A model generated the notes under the pieces. The model worked only from the letters and a program-made list of their open reading frames with translations. It had not been told where the DNA came from and ran no database searches. Positions 55,481 to 64,000 of a stretch of DNA of 64,000 nucleotides are shown in pieces. The position numbers and the translations under genes were made by a program. The stretch lies in the NCBI GenBank assembly GCA_965199815.1, contig CBDATE010000033.1, positions 1 to 64,000 of the forward strand, written 5' to 3'. The DNA is from Azotimanducus sp965199815 (GTDB lineage Bacteria > Pseudomonadota > Gammaproteobacteria > Pseudomonadales > Azotimanducaceae). Each line of letters starts with the position of its first letter. The first letter of the stretch is position 1.

Positions 55481-56839
55481 CTACCCGACAGGGTGAGTTT
55501 CCTGTTGCGAGACTGCCCATTCGAATGCACCTGGGTCCAGCGCCGGTGTGCCGCCATAGCGTCCATGCAGGTAGCGCCGATCAATCGCCTCGTCTTTTCG
55601 ACCACGGAAATCGGATAGCGGATACAGGGTACTGGCACCATCGCCATCCTTTTCCGTGAACCAGATTTGGTCGCGACCAAGGGCAAGGGAGCGACGCTGA
55701 TCCAGAATTGATGGATTGTGGGCATTGAAGATCAGTTGCGCTCCTCTCGGATTGGTTCCGGGGTTTTGGAACAATTCGACCAGTCGCTCGACAAGCGCTG
55801 GATGCAGGCTTGCGTCGAGTTCATCCACGAGTATGACGACACCCTTGTCCAGGCAATGAAGAAGCGGACCGAGCAAGCCAATCCAGGCTTTCGTTCCTCC
55901 GGATTCGTGCTCCGGATCCAATGCCACATCGCCAATGGCCGCGCGATGAGCCAAGCGCAGGGTGCGAAATTCCGATGGGTTTTCGATTTGAATACCTTGG
56001 TCCTGCAACACCCTTCGAATACGTTCAAATTGTTCTTTCTCTTCCACATCGGCTTCGACCACTTCAAGGCGACTCAACCCCAGGTCCGCTGCCATGAGCA
56101 GGTCACGCATCCGCTGCCACTCTGCCGGATCTTGCGCACGCTCAGCGCTGTAGCCGATACGCGCAAGCTGGTTGCCAGGCTCCGCCAGCTGATTGTTGCG
56201 CAACCACCATTTGAACAGTTTCTGCATGGGATGGTCCGCGAGAGCGCCGACCACGGAGAGCGCCAACGCGTTCGGTCTGACAAGCCGCGTCAGCAGGCGA
56301 CCGTCGCGACGCTGGGAAGAACCGAACTTCAGGTTCTCCCTGTTCCTTTCAAACAGCAGGGCTTCCCTGCCTCGAGGGTAATGCGAGGCAAACTCGTGTA
56401 CGACTTCATGGTCGTTCACCGTGAAGCCGTAGCGCCAGCGTTCGTTGCCAATGATCAATTCGACTTCAAACTCCGAGTCTTCGTTCATGCCCGGCTCGCC
56501 GAGGAGAAAATGCTGTCGATTCAAGTTGCCTGTCGCTTCTTCATCGCCATCCCGGGGCTTGTGCGAACCGCCTCGGAACGAGCCAAGAATCAGGCTGCGC
56601 ATATCGGAAATGGCCTTGAGCAGCGCGGACTTGCCTGACGCATTTGCACCAAAAACGCCAATTACCGGCAGCAATCTGTCCGGGCGGGCAGATGTGGTTT
56701 TTACCTCGCGCACCACTTCCTGATTCGCCAGGCGAGTGGCGTTGGTGGTGAGAACCACCTCGTCCCGGTAGCAGCGGACATTGCGGGCGCGAAACGCGAC
56801 AAGCGCGTTGGTGGGATTGCTGGAGTCTGAAAGGGGCAT
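55481..56839 (-). CDS. AAA_15/RloA-like ATPase (AbiL-type), apparently without its partner
   Basis: 452 residues. SMC/OLD-like ATPase: Walker A VIGVFGANASGKSALLKAI near 58-76, signature-like region, Walker B VVILVDELDASLHPALVERL and the late His in QLIFNAHNPSIL. The same architecture is found in RloA/AbiLi proteins linked to restriction loci and abortive infection, where an RloB or AbiLii gene normally follows. Only a 33-codon scrap follows here, so the gene may be a defence remnant or act alone. Confidence 0.8.
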   Translation of the reverse strand: MPLSDSSNPTNALVAFRARNVRCYRDEVVLTTNATRLANQEVVREVKTTSARPDRLLPVIGVFGANASGKSALLKAISDMRSLILGSFRGGSHKPRDGDEEATGNLNRQHFLLGEPGMNEDSEFEVELIIGNERWRYGFTVNDHEVVHEFASHYPRGREALLFERNRENLKFGSSQRRDGRLLTRLVRPNALALSVVGALADHPMQKLFKWWLRNNQLAEPGNQLARIGYSAERAQDPAEWQRMRDLLMAADLGLSRLEVVEADVEEKEQFERIRRVLQDQGIQIENPSEFRTLRLAHRAAIGDVALDPEHESGGTKAWIGLLGPLLHCLDKGVVILVDELDASLHPALVERLVELFQNPGTNPRGAQLIFNAHNPSILDQRRSLALGRDQIWFTEKDGDGASTLYPLSDFRGRKDEAIDRRYLHGRYGGTPALDPGAFEWAVSQQETHPVG

Positions 56840-56994
56840 GGTTGTTTCCAGCGGTGATTCCGGATATGAGGGTAATAATCGCGTTTTTTGCGTCCAAAAG
56901 TCAATTGGCGAGATTTTTTCTCGAAAAACCCTCTATTTTGACATGAGAAATGCCCCTGCTCGGATGGAGCCTTTTTGCCAATCATCCGGTTAGC
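56840..56994. other. AT-richer upstream region of the RloA-like gene
   Basis: Contains runs of T and A and a CGAGA-TTTTT-TCTCG hairpin (about 56909-56924), clearly lower in GC than the surroundings. Probably holds the promoter of the minus-strand ATPase gene. Confidence 0.35.
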
Positions 56995-57195
56995 CATGGC
57001 AGATTCCCTGGAAGTTGCCTTGCCCAAGGTAATCACGGGAAGTTGATATTCTCGGAAAGATCTCAGGCTCTGCTCGCGAAATTTCAGGAAATCTCCGGAC
57101 AATGCTTCCGCTGGCACTGAGATGAATGCGTCTTCAATTTGTCCTTCCTGCAACGCCTTTCCGAATCGGCCCCGCACCAACCCACCCCGACACAT
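56995..57195 (-). pseudogene. Fragment of a DUF262 (GmrS-like) protein
   Basis: About 67 residues are readable: FGKALQEGQIEDAFISVPAE, then SLRSFREYQLPVITLGKATS and RESAM. The stretch FREYQLPVITLGKATSRE resembles the segment of DUF262 proteins that normally runs into VCxVFEKVNTGG. That continuation is missing; the frame passes into unrelated sequence. DUF262 is the GTPase/ATPase half of type IV restriction enzymes such as GmrSD. The match is from memory of the family and is not proven. Confidence 0.4.
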
Positions 57196-57237
57196 AGCGG
57201 ATAATAGCGCCTGGCCTGTGACTTGAGGCACCGTCTC

Positions 57238-58653
57238 GTGGGCGAAGAAATCCGCACACGCAACTTCACGCAAGCAGACTTCCGGACATTTCGTGAACGC
57301 CTTGTGGAGGAAACCTCCCTGCTGCGTTCTCTGGTCGAGAATCGCGGCTTGAGCCAGCAGGAATTCGTCGCCGGGTTTGAACTCGAAGCCTGGCTGCTTG
57401 ATGCCGAGGGCAGGGCGCATCCCGGCAACGAGGCCTTCCTGAAGCGCGTCAACCACGGTCTGGTAGTGCCGGAGTTGGCCAGATTCAATGTCGAGATCAA
57501 CGGCTCGCCGACAAGTCTGCAAGGCAAGGCATTCTCCAGATTGCACGACGAGCTCGGCGCTACCTGGCGCAAGTGCGTGAGCTGTGCACACACGCTCGGA
57601 CAGCGCCTGTTGCAGATCGGCATACTGCCCACCATCACTGCCGAAGACCTTCATGCCGGCAACATGTCTGGCATGACCCGCTTCGCCGCGCTCAATGAAC
57701 AGGCTCTGTTACGACGAAACGGGCAGCCCTTTCACATAGACATCAGTGGCGATGAGCATCTGCGGCGCACACACCCAAGTGTGCTCATGGAGGCCGCGGC
57801 CACTTCCTTTCAGGTGCACTTGCAGGTGCAGCCGGATACGGCGGTCGCGCTCTACAACGCGGCGGTGCTCGCTTCTGCCGCCTGTGTGGGCATCTCCACC
57901 AATTCGCCGGTCTTCCTCGGCAAGCGATTGTGGATGGAGACGCGCATTCCGGTCTTCGAGCAATCGGTGGATGTGGGCGAGCCGCCCTTCAAGCACGTGA
58001 CCTTCGGCTCCGGGTATGTGCGCGACTCGCTGCTCGAGGTGTACGACGAAAACCTCACGCGCTATCAGCCACTCATCCCGCAGGTGGTCGATCTGCCGCC
58101 TGGCCGCTTCGCCCACCTGCGCCTGCACAACGGCACCATCTGGCGCTGGAACAGGCCGCTCGTGGGTTTTGATCACGACGGCGTACCGCATCTCAGACTG
58201 GAGCACCGGGCCATTCCTGCCGGGCCGAGTCTCATCGACAACATCGCCAACGCCGCATTCTTCTATGGCCTGGTGTTCAGCTTCGCGGGCGACATCGATT
58301 CTCTGGCCGAGGAAATCTCCTTTGACAAGGCGCGACGAAACTTCCTGAGCGCGGCACGTCACGGCCTGAACGCGCGAGTACACTGGCGTGGCGGGCGCAC
58401 TCCGGTGCTGAGAGACCTGCTGCTTTCGGAACTCCTGCCCCGCGCGCGACTTGGGCTGCTCAAGCAGAGAATCCCCGAATCAGAAGTGCACGAATTCCTG
58501 AACATCGTGCTGAAGCGCGTGGAGCGTTGGCAGACGGGAGCGCACTGGATGCGAGCGTGGCTGGCAAAGTATGGCACCGACTATCAGGCGTTGGTGCTCG
58601 CCTACATGGAGCGCCAGTCGGAAGGCAGTCCGGTGGCCGAATGGTCGTTATGA
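57238..58653 (+). CDS. Glutamate-cysteine ligase family 2 (GCS2) protein
   Basis: 471 residues from GTG 57238 (TTG 57223 possible). ATP-grasp-like carboxylate-amine ligase: FVAGFELEAWLLDAEGRAHP, then FNVEINGSP, a histidine-rich region and RHGLNARVHWRGG. The family includes YbdK and other gamma-glutamyl ligases, so the amine substrate is unknown. The next gene is a zinc aspartoacylase-type hydrolase; the pair may make and break an amide, which is inference. Confidence 0.8.
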   Translation: MGEEIRTRNFTQADFRTFRERLVEETSLLRSLVENRGLSQQEFVAGFELEAWLLDAEGRAHPGNEAFLKRVNHGLVVPELARFNVEINGSPTSLQGKAFSRLHDELGATWRKCVSCAHTLGQRLLQIGILPTITAEDLHAGNMSGMTRFAALNEQALLRRNGQPFHIDISGDEHLRRTHPSVLMEAAATSFQVHLQVQPDTAVALYNAAVLASAACVGISTNSPVFLGKRLWMETRIPVFEQSVDVGEPPFKHVTFGSGYVRDSLLEVYDENLTRYQPLIPQVVDLPPGRFAHLRLHNGTIWRWNRPLVGFDHDGVPHLRLEHRAIPAGPSLIDNIANAAFFYGLVFSFAGDIDSLAEEISFDKARRNFLSAARHGLNARVHWRGGRTPVLRDLLLSELLPRARLGLLKQRIPESEVHEFLNIVLKRVERWQTGAHWMRAWLAKYGTDYQALVLAYMERQSEGSPVAEWSL

Positions 58654-58711
58654 CGATGCACTTGTTGCTTGCCAGCGCACCTGCGTTCGAGCCCCGTCAC
58701 GTTCTTTTGCC

Positions 58712-59764
58712 GTGAGGAAGTCGCGCTTGACCGATCGCTTGCAGATAGCGCATGAACTCCCCGAGGGCATCGAGAGTCTGCCCGCCGAGGCGTTGTACAA
58801 GGTGCTCGCCGGTCCCACGCTGTTCGAGATGCGCGGGCAGCGTGACCCCGCGCTCTTCGTTTCCGTGCTTCTGCATGGGGATGAAGTGGGCGGCTGGGAA
58901 GCTGTTCGCCGTCTGATAAAGCGTCTGCGAGGCAGTCCGCCGGCGCGTTCGCTGAACCTCTTTGTTGGCAATGTGCGTGCCGCGCGGGCCAGCGTGCGTC
59001 ACCTGCCCGATCAACCGGATTTCAACAGGGTGTGGGACGGCCGCATCGATCACCCACTGGCCGAGACGGCGCGTCTCGTCACCGGGCACATGCGTGCGCG
59101 CGGCTGTTTCGCGGGTCTCGATCTGCACAACAACAGCGGTGTCAACCCATGCCACGTATGCATCGCCAAGCGTGACTCGCACACGCTGCGGCTCGGTTCC
59201 CTGTTCTCGCCACTGACCGTTCTGGTGGATTTCCCGAGAAGCATTCAGTCGGCGGCCTTTGCCGATTTCTGTCCATCTGTGACGCTGGAAGCGGGACGTA
59301 CCGGCGACCTGCAGGGCGTTTCACGCATTCTCGATACGCTCGAATCCCTGCTGCCACTCGAATCGCTTGATGACATTGCGATGCCCGATGAGGTCAGTGC
59401 TTCGCTCTACGCCACGGTGGCCAGAATCGAGCTCGACAAGCAGGCCAGCTTCGCGTTCGAGGGCAGGGCGCACTCGGGTACTTCGCCGGACATGGTCTTG
59501 AGTGCACATCTGGAGTCACGCAACTTCGAGACCTTGCCCAAAGGCACCCTGTTCGCGCGGCTGTCACGCACCGGCGAACCGCCACTGGTCATCACCAGTC
59601 AGCACGGTCGCCTGAACATGCGAGACTGGTTCGAGGTGCGCGAGGATGCGCTGGTGCTGGCCCGAGACCTCGTTTTCTCCATGTACACCACCAACCGTGA
59701 AAGTGTACGGCAGGACTGCCTCTGTTACGTGATGCAGCCGCTCCCGCTTGCGGCGGCACCGTGA
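58712..59764 (+). CDS. Succinylglutamate desuccinylase/aspartoacylase family hydrolase
   Basis: 350 residues from GTG 58712; TTG 58727 is an alternative. Zinc ligands: VSVLLHGDEVGGW (HxxE) and the later His in LDLHNNSGVNP. The M14-like fold continues with RHLPDQPDFNRVWDGR and ends in a beta domain that often carries the gate. It hydrolyses N-acyl amino acids or related amides. Directly follows the GCS2 gene. Confidence 0.85.
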   Translation: MRKSRLTDRLQIAHELPEGIESLPAEALYKVLAGPTLFEMRGQRDPALFVSVLLHGDEVGGWEAVRRLIKRLRGSPPARSLNLFVGNVRAARASVRHLPDQPDFNRVWDGRIDHPLAETARLVTGHMRARGCFAGLDLHNNSGVNPCHVCIAKRDSHTLRLGSLFSPLTVLVDFPRSIQSAAFADFCPSVTLEAGRTGDLQGVSRILDTLESLLPLESLDDIAMPDEVSASLYATVARIELDKQASFAFEGRAHSGTSPDMVLSAHLESRNFETLPKGTLFARLSRTGEPPLVITSQHGRLNMRDWFEVREDALVLARDLVFSMYTTNRESVRQDCLCYVMQPLPLAAAP

Positions 59765-59766
59765 AC

Positions 59767-60372
59767 TCACACCCCCAGGCACTCCAGCAACTGCGGCCAT
59801 TCCAGCTTGAGCCAAGGCGTGAAGATATTCGGGTGTCGCTCGATTTCCGCGCTCAGCGCCTGCGTTGAAATCCACCGCCACGCCTGTACTTCCGCATCAT
59901 CAACCCGTGGCATGTCGAGTGTTCGGGCTATGAACACATGACAGAGTTCGTGCTCGCTTCCGAATTCGGCGAAGTGCGCCTGATATTCGAACTTGAAAAC
60001 GAATTCGGGCGATACCTGCAAGCCCAGTTCCTGCTGTATACGGCGTTTTACCGCATCGCACATCCGCTCACCCGCCCGAGGGTGTGAGCAGCAGGAGTTC
60101 GCCCAATAGCCGGGCCAGAGTCGCTTCGCCTGACTGCGCTGCTGAAGCAGCAATTCACCCTGCGCATTGAATATGAACGCAGAGAAGGCGCGGTGCAGGC
60201 GGCCTTCGCCGTCGTGGCAGGCATCCTTGCCAAGCACCCCGATTTCCCGATCAAGCGAATCGACCAGTACGAGCAGTTCAGTTCCCGTGGAGGCATCGGC
60301 TTGGTTCGGCCGCGAAGCGAGTGTGCATATCACTGAATGTCGAGTGTCCTGTGTGATGCTATGCAATATCAA
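59767..60372 (-). CDS. idi: Isopentenyl-diphosphate delta-isomerase, type 1
   Basis: 201 residues. Nudix-fold IDI-1: catalytic Cys in ANSCCSHPRAGE, HRAFSAFIFNAQGELLLQQR, KRRIQQELG, and the second catalytic acid in GSEHELCHVF. Interconverts IPP and DMAPP. It overlaps the end of the HMGR-MVK gene by 14 bases, so it is the last gene of the mevalonate operon. Confidence 0.95.
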   Translation of the reverse strand: MILHSITQDTRHSVICTLASRPNQADASTGTELLVLVDSLDREIGVLGKDACHDGEGRLHRAFSAFIFNAQGELLLQQRSQAKRLWPGYWANSCCSHPRAGERMCDAVKRRIQQELGLQVSPEFVFKFEYQAHFAEFGSEHELCHVFIARTLDMPRVDDAEVQAWRWISTQALSAEIERHPNIFTPWLKLEWPQLLECLGV

Positions 60373-62641
60373 GGCTCAGGGTTTCGTACCCGAGCTGTTC
60401 GAGCGCGCTGCTCACTTCGTCCTGACGACCGGGGGCGAGCGCGATCATGGAGCCACCGCCGCCGCCACCGGTCACCTTGGCACCCAGAGCACCGGCTTTG
60501 CGCGCGCTGTGCACCATGCGTTCGATCTCGGGTGAGGACACCTGCAGGCCGTTCAAGAGCCCGTGACAGAGATTCATCGAATCACCGAGGGAGGCAAAGT
60601 CTCCATGGGTGACTGCGCTCACCGCACTCATGGTGAGCAATTCCATCTGATCAAAGACGCGCTCGAATGCCGCCAGATTCCTGTCTCGCGCCGAGGCCAC
60701 CCCGGATACCATGCGCGCCGTAAGGCTCTCTCGCCCGGACATGCCAATCACCAGTGGAATCGGCACCGCCGGAGTGATCTGCGAGTATTGCGGCAAGCCG
60801 TCCTGTGTCTTGAACAGCAGGGTCTGGCCGTATGTGGCGACCGTGTTATCGATTCCTGACGGCTTTCCATGAGCGGCCGTTTCGCACTCGAACGCCAGTT
60901 CATTGATACGCGTATCTTCCAGACCGAGAGAGAAATGCTGGTCAAGAGCACGGATGACCGCCACCGCGAGGGCTGCCGAACCGCCAAGCCCCATGGCCTT
61001 GGGCACGGAGGGAAACACCTCGATGATCATGGGCCTGGATTCGAGCCGCAGTTGACGCAACACGAGCGCGAGAATGCCGATGGTGCCCTGTGGGTGCTCG
61101 CCCTGCGACGGCACACGCTGCTCTATGTTCCAGCGTGGAATCAATAGCTGCGTACCATGTGCAGTATCCTTGATGCGCGCTTCCACTGCGAGCGGTATGG
61201 GAGCCGCCAGCGCGTGGCGGCCATAGACCACCGCGTGTTCACCCATGAGCACAATCTTGCCGCAGGCGTGACTGCGCGGTTCCTGATGTGCGCCCTCCAA
61301 TGCGCCAGAGCCCTGCCCGGCGGCGGCCCGCACGGGCGCTTTCGCTTTCAGCGAGGTGAGAATTTCCTGTGCCTTCCACACCTTGATCTCGTCACTCTCG
61401 ATGAGTTCATCGACCACCTGATCGAAGTGTTCGGTCGGAACGCCGGCGCTCAAGGCGACGCTGCGTGCGTGCAGCGTCATGTGCCCTTGCTGAATGCCAA
61501 CCGTGGAAAGTGCGCGCAGCGCCGCGAAGTTCTGCGCGAGCCCGACCACGCCCATGATTTCTGCCAGGACGCGCGCATTCGGGGAGCCGAGCAGTCGATG
61601 GCACAGCTTGATTGTGGGGTTCGATTCGAGCGAGCCGCCGATGGTGCCGACCTTCATGGGCATACAGAGCTCGCCTGCCAGATCACCTTCCGGTGTCTTC
61701 TGCCATCTGGTCAGCGCCCGGTAGCGTCCGTCACGCGCGGCATAGGCATGCGCTGCTGCCTCGATGGCGCGCCAGTCATTGCCGGTGGCGATGGCGATGG
61801 CATCCACGCCGTTCATGATGCCCTTGTTGTGCGTGGTGGCGCGGTAGGGGTCGGTCAGCGCCAGGTCGTTACTGAGGATGATGCCATCGCGCACTTCGGC
61901 ACCGCTATAGCCCTTGCCTTCAAGATTTTTCTCGCTGATCAGCGCATGTGCGCGAACCAGCGCCCGGTCAGCGAGATTCGACAGGATGCGCAGAAAGACT
62001 CGTCCGCCGGTGATGGATTCGATCAGCGATGCCACTCCTTCGCACATGGTATTCACCAGATTGGCACCCATGGCTTCGCGCGTATCGACAATGAGATGCA
62101 CGACCAGCATGTCCCCCGAATCGGTTGTGTGCTGGTGAATCTCGACTTCCCGTGCGCCGCCGCCTCTGGCGAGCATCTTCGGATGCAGACTGTTGGCCAG
62201 TGCGATGATCTCCCGAGTGTGCCCGGCAAGCTGCGCGCGCGCCTTCTCGATATCGGGTATCTCGACCACCTGTACCTGGCCGATTAACAGGGGGTCGGAA
62301 GCCTCGGCCGTGAAGCCGCCCGAGAGCCTTGCGATGCGCGCCGCCGAGCTCAACCCCGCGACAATGGATGGCTCTTCCACCACCAGTGGCACGACGCGGT
62401 CAACACCGTTGATGAGGAAGTTGAGGCCGAGCCCGAGCGGCAGCCCGAACACGCCGATGACGTTCTCGATCATGCCATCGGCGCGACCTACCCCGAGGCC
62501 GGCATCGGCGAGCAGCGCCAGGTCTTCGTCAGACAGGTGGCCAAGCGCTGCGAGCGCCTGCGTACGCTGTGTCACCGAGAGCTTGAAGAAATCGGGAATG
62601 CGCGATGATGGCGGCCGTGCGGCCGCGACCTGATCATTCAT
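60359..62641 (-). CDS. HMG-CoA reductase (class II) fused to mevalonate kinase
   Basis: 760 residues from ATG 62641, which overlaps the preceding stop by 8 bases; the frame is open further upstream within the neighbouring gene. Residues 1 to about 430 are class II HMGR: VVEEPSIVAGLSSAA (catalytic Glu), DAIAIATGNDWRAIEAAAHA (Asp) and GHMTLHARSVA (His). A linker rich in Ala/Gly/Gln (about 430-457) leads to a GHMP kinase, 458-760: GKIVLMGEHAVVYG, PKAMGLGGSAALA and AAHGKPSGIDNTVATYG. The two halves catalyse HMG-CoA to mevalonate and mevalonate to 5-phosphomevalonate. All active-site motifs of both look intact. Confidence 0.95.
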   Translation of the reverse strand: MNDQVAAARPPSSRIPDFFKLSVTQRTQALAALGHLSDEDLALLADAGLGVGRADGMIENVIGVFGLPLGLGLNFLINGVDRVVPLVVEEPSIVAGLSSAARIARLSGGFTAEASDPLLIGQVQVVEIPDIEKARAQLAGHTREIIALANSLHPKMLARGGGAREVEIHQHTTDSGDMLVVHLIVDTREAMGANLVNTMCEGVASLIESITGGRVFLRILSNLADRALVRAHALISEKNLEGKGYSGAEVRDGIILSNDLALTDPYRATTHNKGIMNGVDAIAIATGNDWRAIEAAAHAYAARDGRYRALTRWQKTPEGDLAGELCMPMKVGTIGGSLESNPTIKLCHRLLGSPNARVLAEIMGVVGLAQNFAALRALSTVGIQQGHMTLHARSVALSAGVPTEHFDQVVDELIESDEIKVWKAQEILTSLKAKAPVRAAAGQGSGALEGAHQEPRSHACGKIVLMGEHAVVYGRHALAAPIPLAVEARIKDTAHGTQLLIPRWNIEQRVPSQGEHPQGTIGILALVLRQLRLESRPMIIEVFPSVPKAMGLGGSAALAVAVIRALDQHFSLGLEDTRINELAFECETAAHGKPSGIDNTVATYGQTLLFKTQDGLPQYSQITPAVPIPLVIGMSGRESLTARMVSGVASARDRNLAAFERVFDQMELLTMSAVSAVTHGDFASLGDSMNLCHGLLNGLQVSSPEIERMVHSARKAGALGAKVTGGGGGGSMIALAPGRQDEVSSALEQLGYETLSLDIA

Positions 62642-63590
62642 GAACGACACCCTGCATGTCCATAGCGAGTTCGAGAGGGGTGGGTGGAAGACGCAACGAA
62701 GATTGTACGGTAATGTCCCACAGGGCTTGCAGAGCATCGCGTGAGGTGGACAAGGCGATACTGATGTCGCCGCCGCCGGCACCTGCCTGCTTGAACAGGA
62801 TGGGTGCTCCGTACTCCACGCCCACTCCCCTGGCCTGCTCCGCCAGTAGCTGTTGTTCGGGCGTGACGATGCCGAGCCGGTGTGCGCGATCAATTTCCAT
62901 CAATCTGCACTGAAACTCCTCGATGCAGGCGAGCAGGCTGTCGGCCCCTGCACGAGCCGAATCCGGAAGCCTTGATGCTGTTTCGATCAGAGCCTGCCGG
63001 TTGTGCACAGTCCGCCAACGCCGGATGGCGTGCGGTGAGCTTGCGGCGCGCGGCCAGGCAAAGGCTTGCCAGTACAGGCCCTCCGGCAGTTTGATGCCGG
63101 TCGGTGCCTGACCCTGAACATGGACAAGCGCGCCACCGCAGGTCGAGGCCGCCACATCGAAGCCGCTGCCAAGCCCGGACTGAAAGCGCCTGTGGGCATC
63201 AATGGCCAGCGCACAGATGCGCTCCTTGTTGGTGCAGTCGCCGATGATGGCAGCGATTGCGGCCACGCAGGCGGCAGCGCTTGAACCAAGCCCGAGTTTG
63301 CGCGTCCCCTCGAAGAGGTCGCTGGTGTCGATTTCGAGTTGCTGTAACAGCTCTCTGTCGCGTGTCCGTATATCGAGCCCGAGAACCTCTGCGATTGCCA
63401 GATGCAGCCGACTCGGCTCGCCCGCTCGTCGAGAAGTCCCGCCGCAGCGCGCGTGAGCGTATCTGTTGATGGCAATCACCAGCGCCGGGGCACCCTCCAG
63501 AACGGCATACTCGCCGGCGAGCAGCAGCTTGCCCGGCGCGCGCGCCGCCTGCCCGGGGGATTCCCTGTCGTTCGCAGGTTCACGCTTCAT
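62634..63590 (-). CDS. Phosphomevalonate kinase (GHMP family)
   Basis: 318 residues. APGKLLLAGEYAVLEGAPAL at the N-terminus is diagnostic of phosphomevalonate kinase; the ATP loop is KLGLGSSAAACVAAI and the C-terminal KQAGAGGGD is the third GHMP motif. Converts phosphomevalonate to diphosphomevalonate. It starts 21 bases after the decarboxylase gene. Confidence 0.9.
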   Translation of the reverse strand: MKREPANDRESPGQAARAPGKLLLAGEYAVLEGAPALVIAINRYAHARCGGTSRRAGEPSRLHLAIAEVLGLDIRTRDRELLQQLEIDTSDLFEGTRKLGLGSSAAACVAAIAAIIGDCTNKERICALAIDAHRRFQSGLGSGFDVAASTCGGALVHVQGQAPTGIKLPEGLYWQAFAWPRAASSPHAIRRWRTVHNRQALIETASRLPDSARAGADSLLACIEEFQCRLMEIDRAHRLGIVTPEQQLLAEQARGVGVEYGAPILFKQAGAGGGDISIALSTSRDALQALWDITVQSSLRLPPTPLELAMDMQGVVHE

Positions 63591-63611
63591 GCTGGCTCTG
63601 CTTCTGCGCTT

Positions 63612-64000
63612 TCAGGGACAGGCACGAAGCACCTCGAGTACGCCCGCAACCCGCTCGATGCGAGACCTCACAAGCGCTTCATTTTCGGGCGGATACACGC
63701 ATTTCACCTGCGCTCCGGCATCGCAGGTGAAAAACACCGGAACACCAGCCTCCTGCAATTCTCCGACCGCCTCGATTACCGCACATGAAGCCCGATTCAG
63801 GTAGCACAGTGCGGGGGTGCTTGATTGCATCACCGACAGCATGGCGAAGAAGCTCCAGCGCGCCGCTTGCGCCAGTGCGTCGAAATCCCGTTCTCGGACG
63901 GCATCGGTGGCCTGTGCGAAGAGCTGTCGATTGCAGCGGGTCCAGGAGCCAAAGAGTGGCGAGGTTTCGCGCCCGAGGCGCATGCCTGCGGATGAAGATA
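63612..64000 (-). CDS. mvaD: Mevalonate diphosphate decarboxylase, C-terminal part (runs off the right edge)
   Basis: About 129 residues from the C-terminus are present; the gene's 5' end lies beyond base 64000. SSAGMRLGRETSPLF matches the SSxxGMxLTxETSPxF segment of MvaD, and VPVFFTCDAGAQVKCVY matches the conserved DAG region. Makes IPP from diphosphomevalonate. Probable first visible gene of mvaD, phosphomevalonate kinase, HMGR-MVK, idi. Confidence 0.88.
   Translation of the reverse strand, partial: SSSAGMRLGRETSPLFGSWTRCNRQLFAQATDAVRERDFDALAQAARWSFFAMLSVMQSSTPALCYLNRASCAVIEAVGELQEAGVPVFFTCDAGAQVKCVYPPENEALVRSRIERVAGVLEVLRACP

Overview
The window looks like a chromosomal segment of a GC-rich gammaproteobacterium. 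Gammaproteobacterial blocks are present: pepA-holC-valS, exbB-exbD-kdsB, queA-tgt-rluC, yajC-secD-secF and suhB, together with priA, rne and a ferrochelatase fragment. At the right end is a mevalonate-pathway operon, which is uncommon in this class. The species cannot be named from the sequence; it could be free-living marine or host-associated.

Layout. 1-442: 5' part of hemH. 488-8841: a giant surface protein of about 2,690 residues, built of Ig/FnIII-like repeats with a C-terminal autotransporter-like barrel. A C18 homopolymer lies near its start, and a 17-bp direct repeat flanks the whole gene. 8.9-17.7 kb: hisH-hisF, a quinone oxidoreductase, then valS-holC-pepA and a thiolase-like gene. 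17.8-18.7 kb: two duplicated genes for small peptides with double-glycine leaders. 18.9-33.5 kb: mostly housekeeping (sulfurtransferase, M50 protease, MFS transporter, isocitrate lyase, acyl-CoA dehydrogenase, tRNA-Leu, queA-tgt-rluC, maf, priA, radical SAM). 33.5-34.4 kb: an array of hairpin-forming repeats. 34.4-38.1 kb: exbB-exbD-kdsB, an SDR gene and murB. 38.2-46.2 kb: a type I-G (formerly I-U) CRISPR effector operon, cas3-csb3-csb1-csb2, with no adaptation genes and no array in view. 46.3-57.2 kb: DUF4143 ATPase, rne, yajC-secD-secF, suhB, an orphan RloA-like ATPase and a DUF262 remnant. 57.2-59.8 kb: a GCS2-family ligase and an aspartoacylase-type hydrolase. 59.8-64 kb: idi, an HMG-CoA reductase/mevalonate kinase fusion, phosphomevalonate kinase and mevalonate diphosphate decarboxylase.

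Three things stand out. First, csb2 carries a complete-looking phosphoribosyltransferase domain inserted in frame between its two Csb2 halves. Second, a family of composite hairpin elements occurs five times. All share a terminal palindrome around TGATCAAGTCCA; two copies in the same orientation bracket the cas operon, another sits between the two leader-peptide genes, and another carries nine 71-bp tandem units. Third, the reading-frame arithmetic around the C18 tract suggests phase-variable expression of the giant surface protein.

The mevalonate operon turns HMG-CoA into IPP/DMAPP with four overlapping or tightly packed genes, so isoprenoid supply here probably does not depend on the DXP route. 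HMG-CoA synthase is not in the window.
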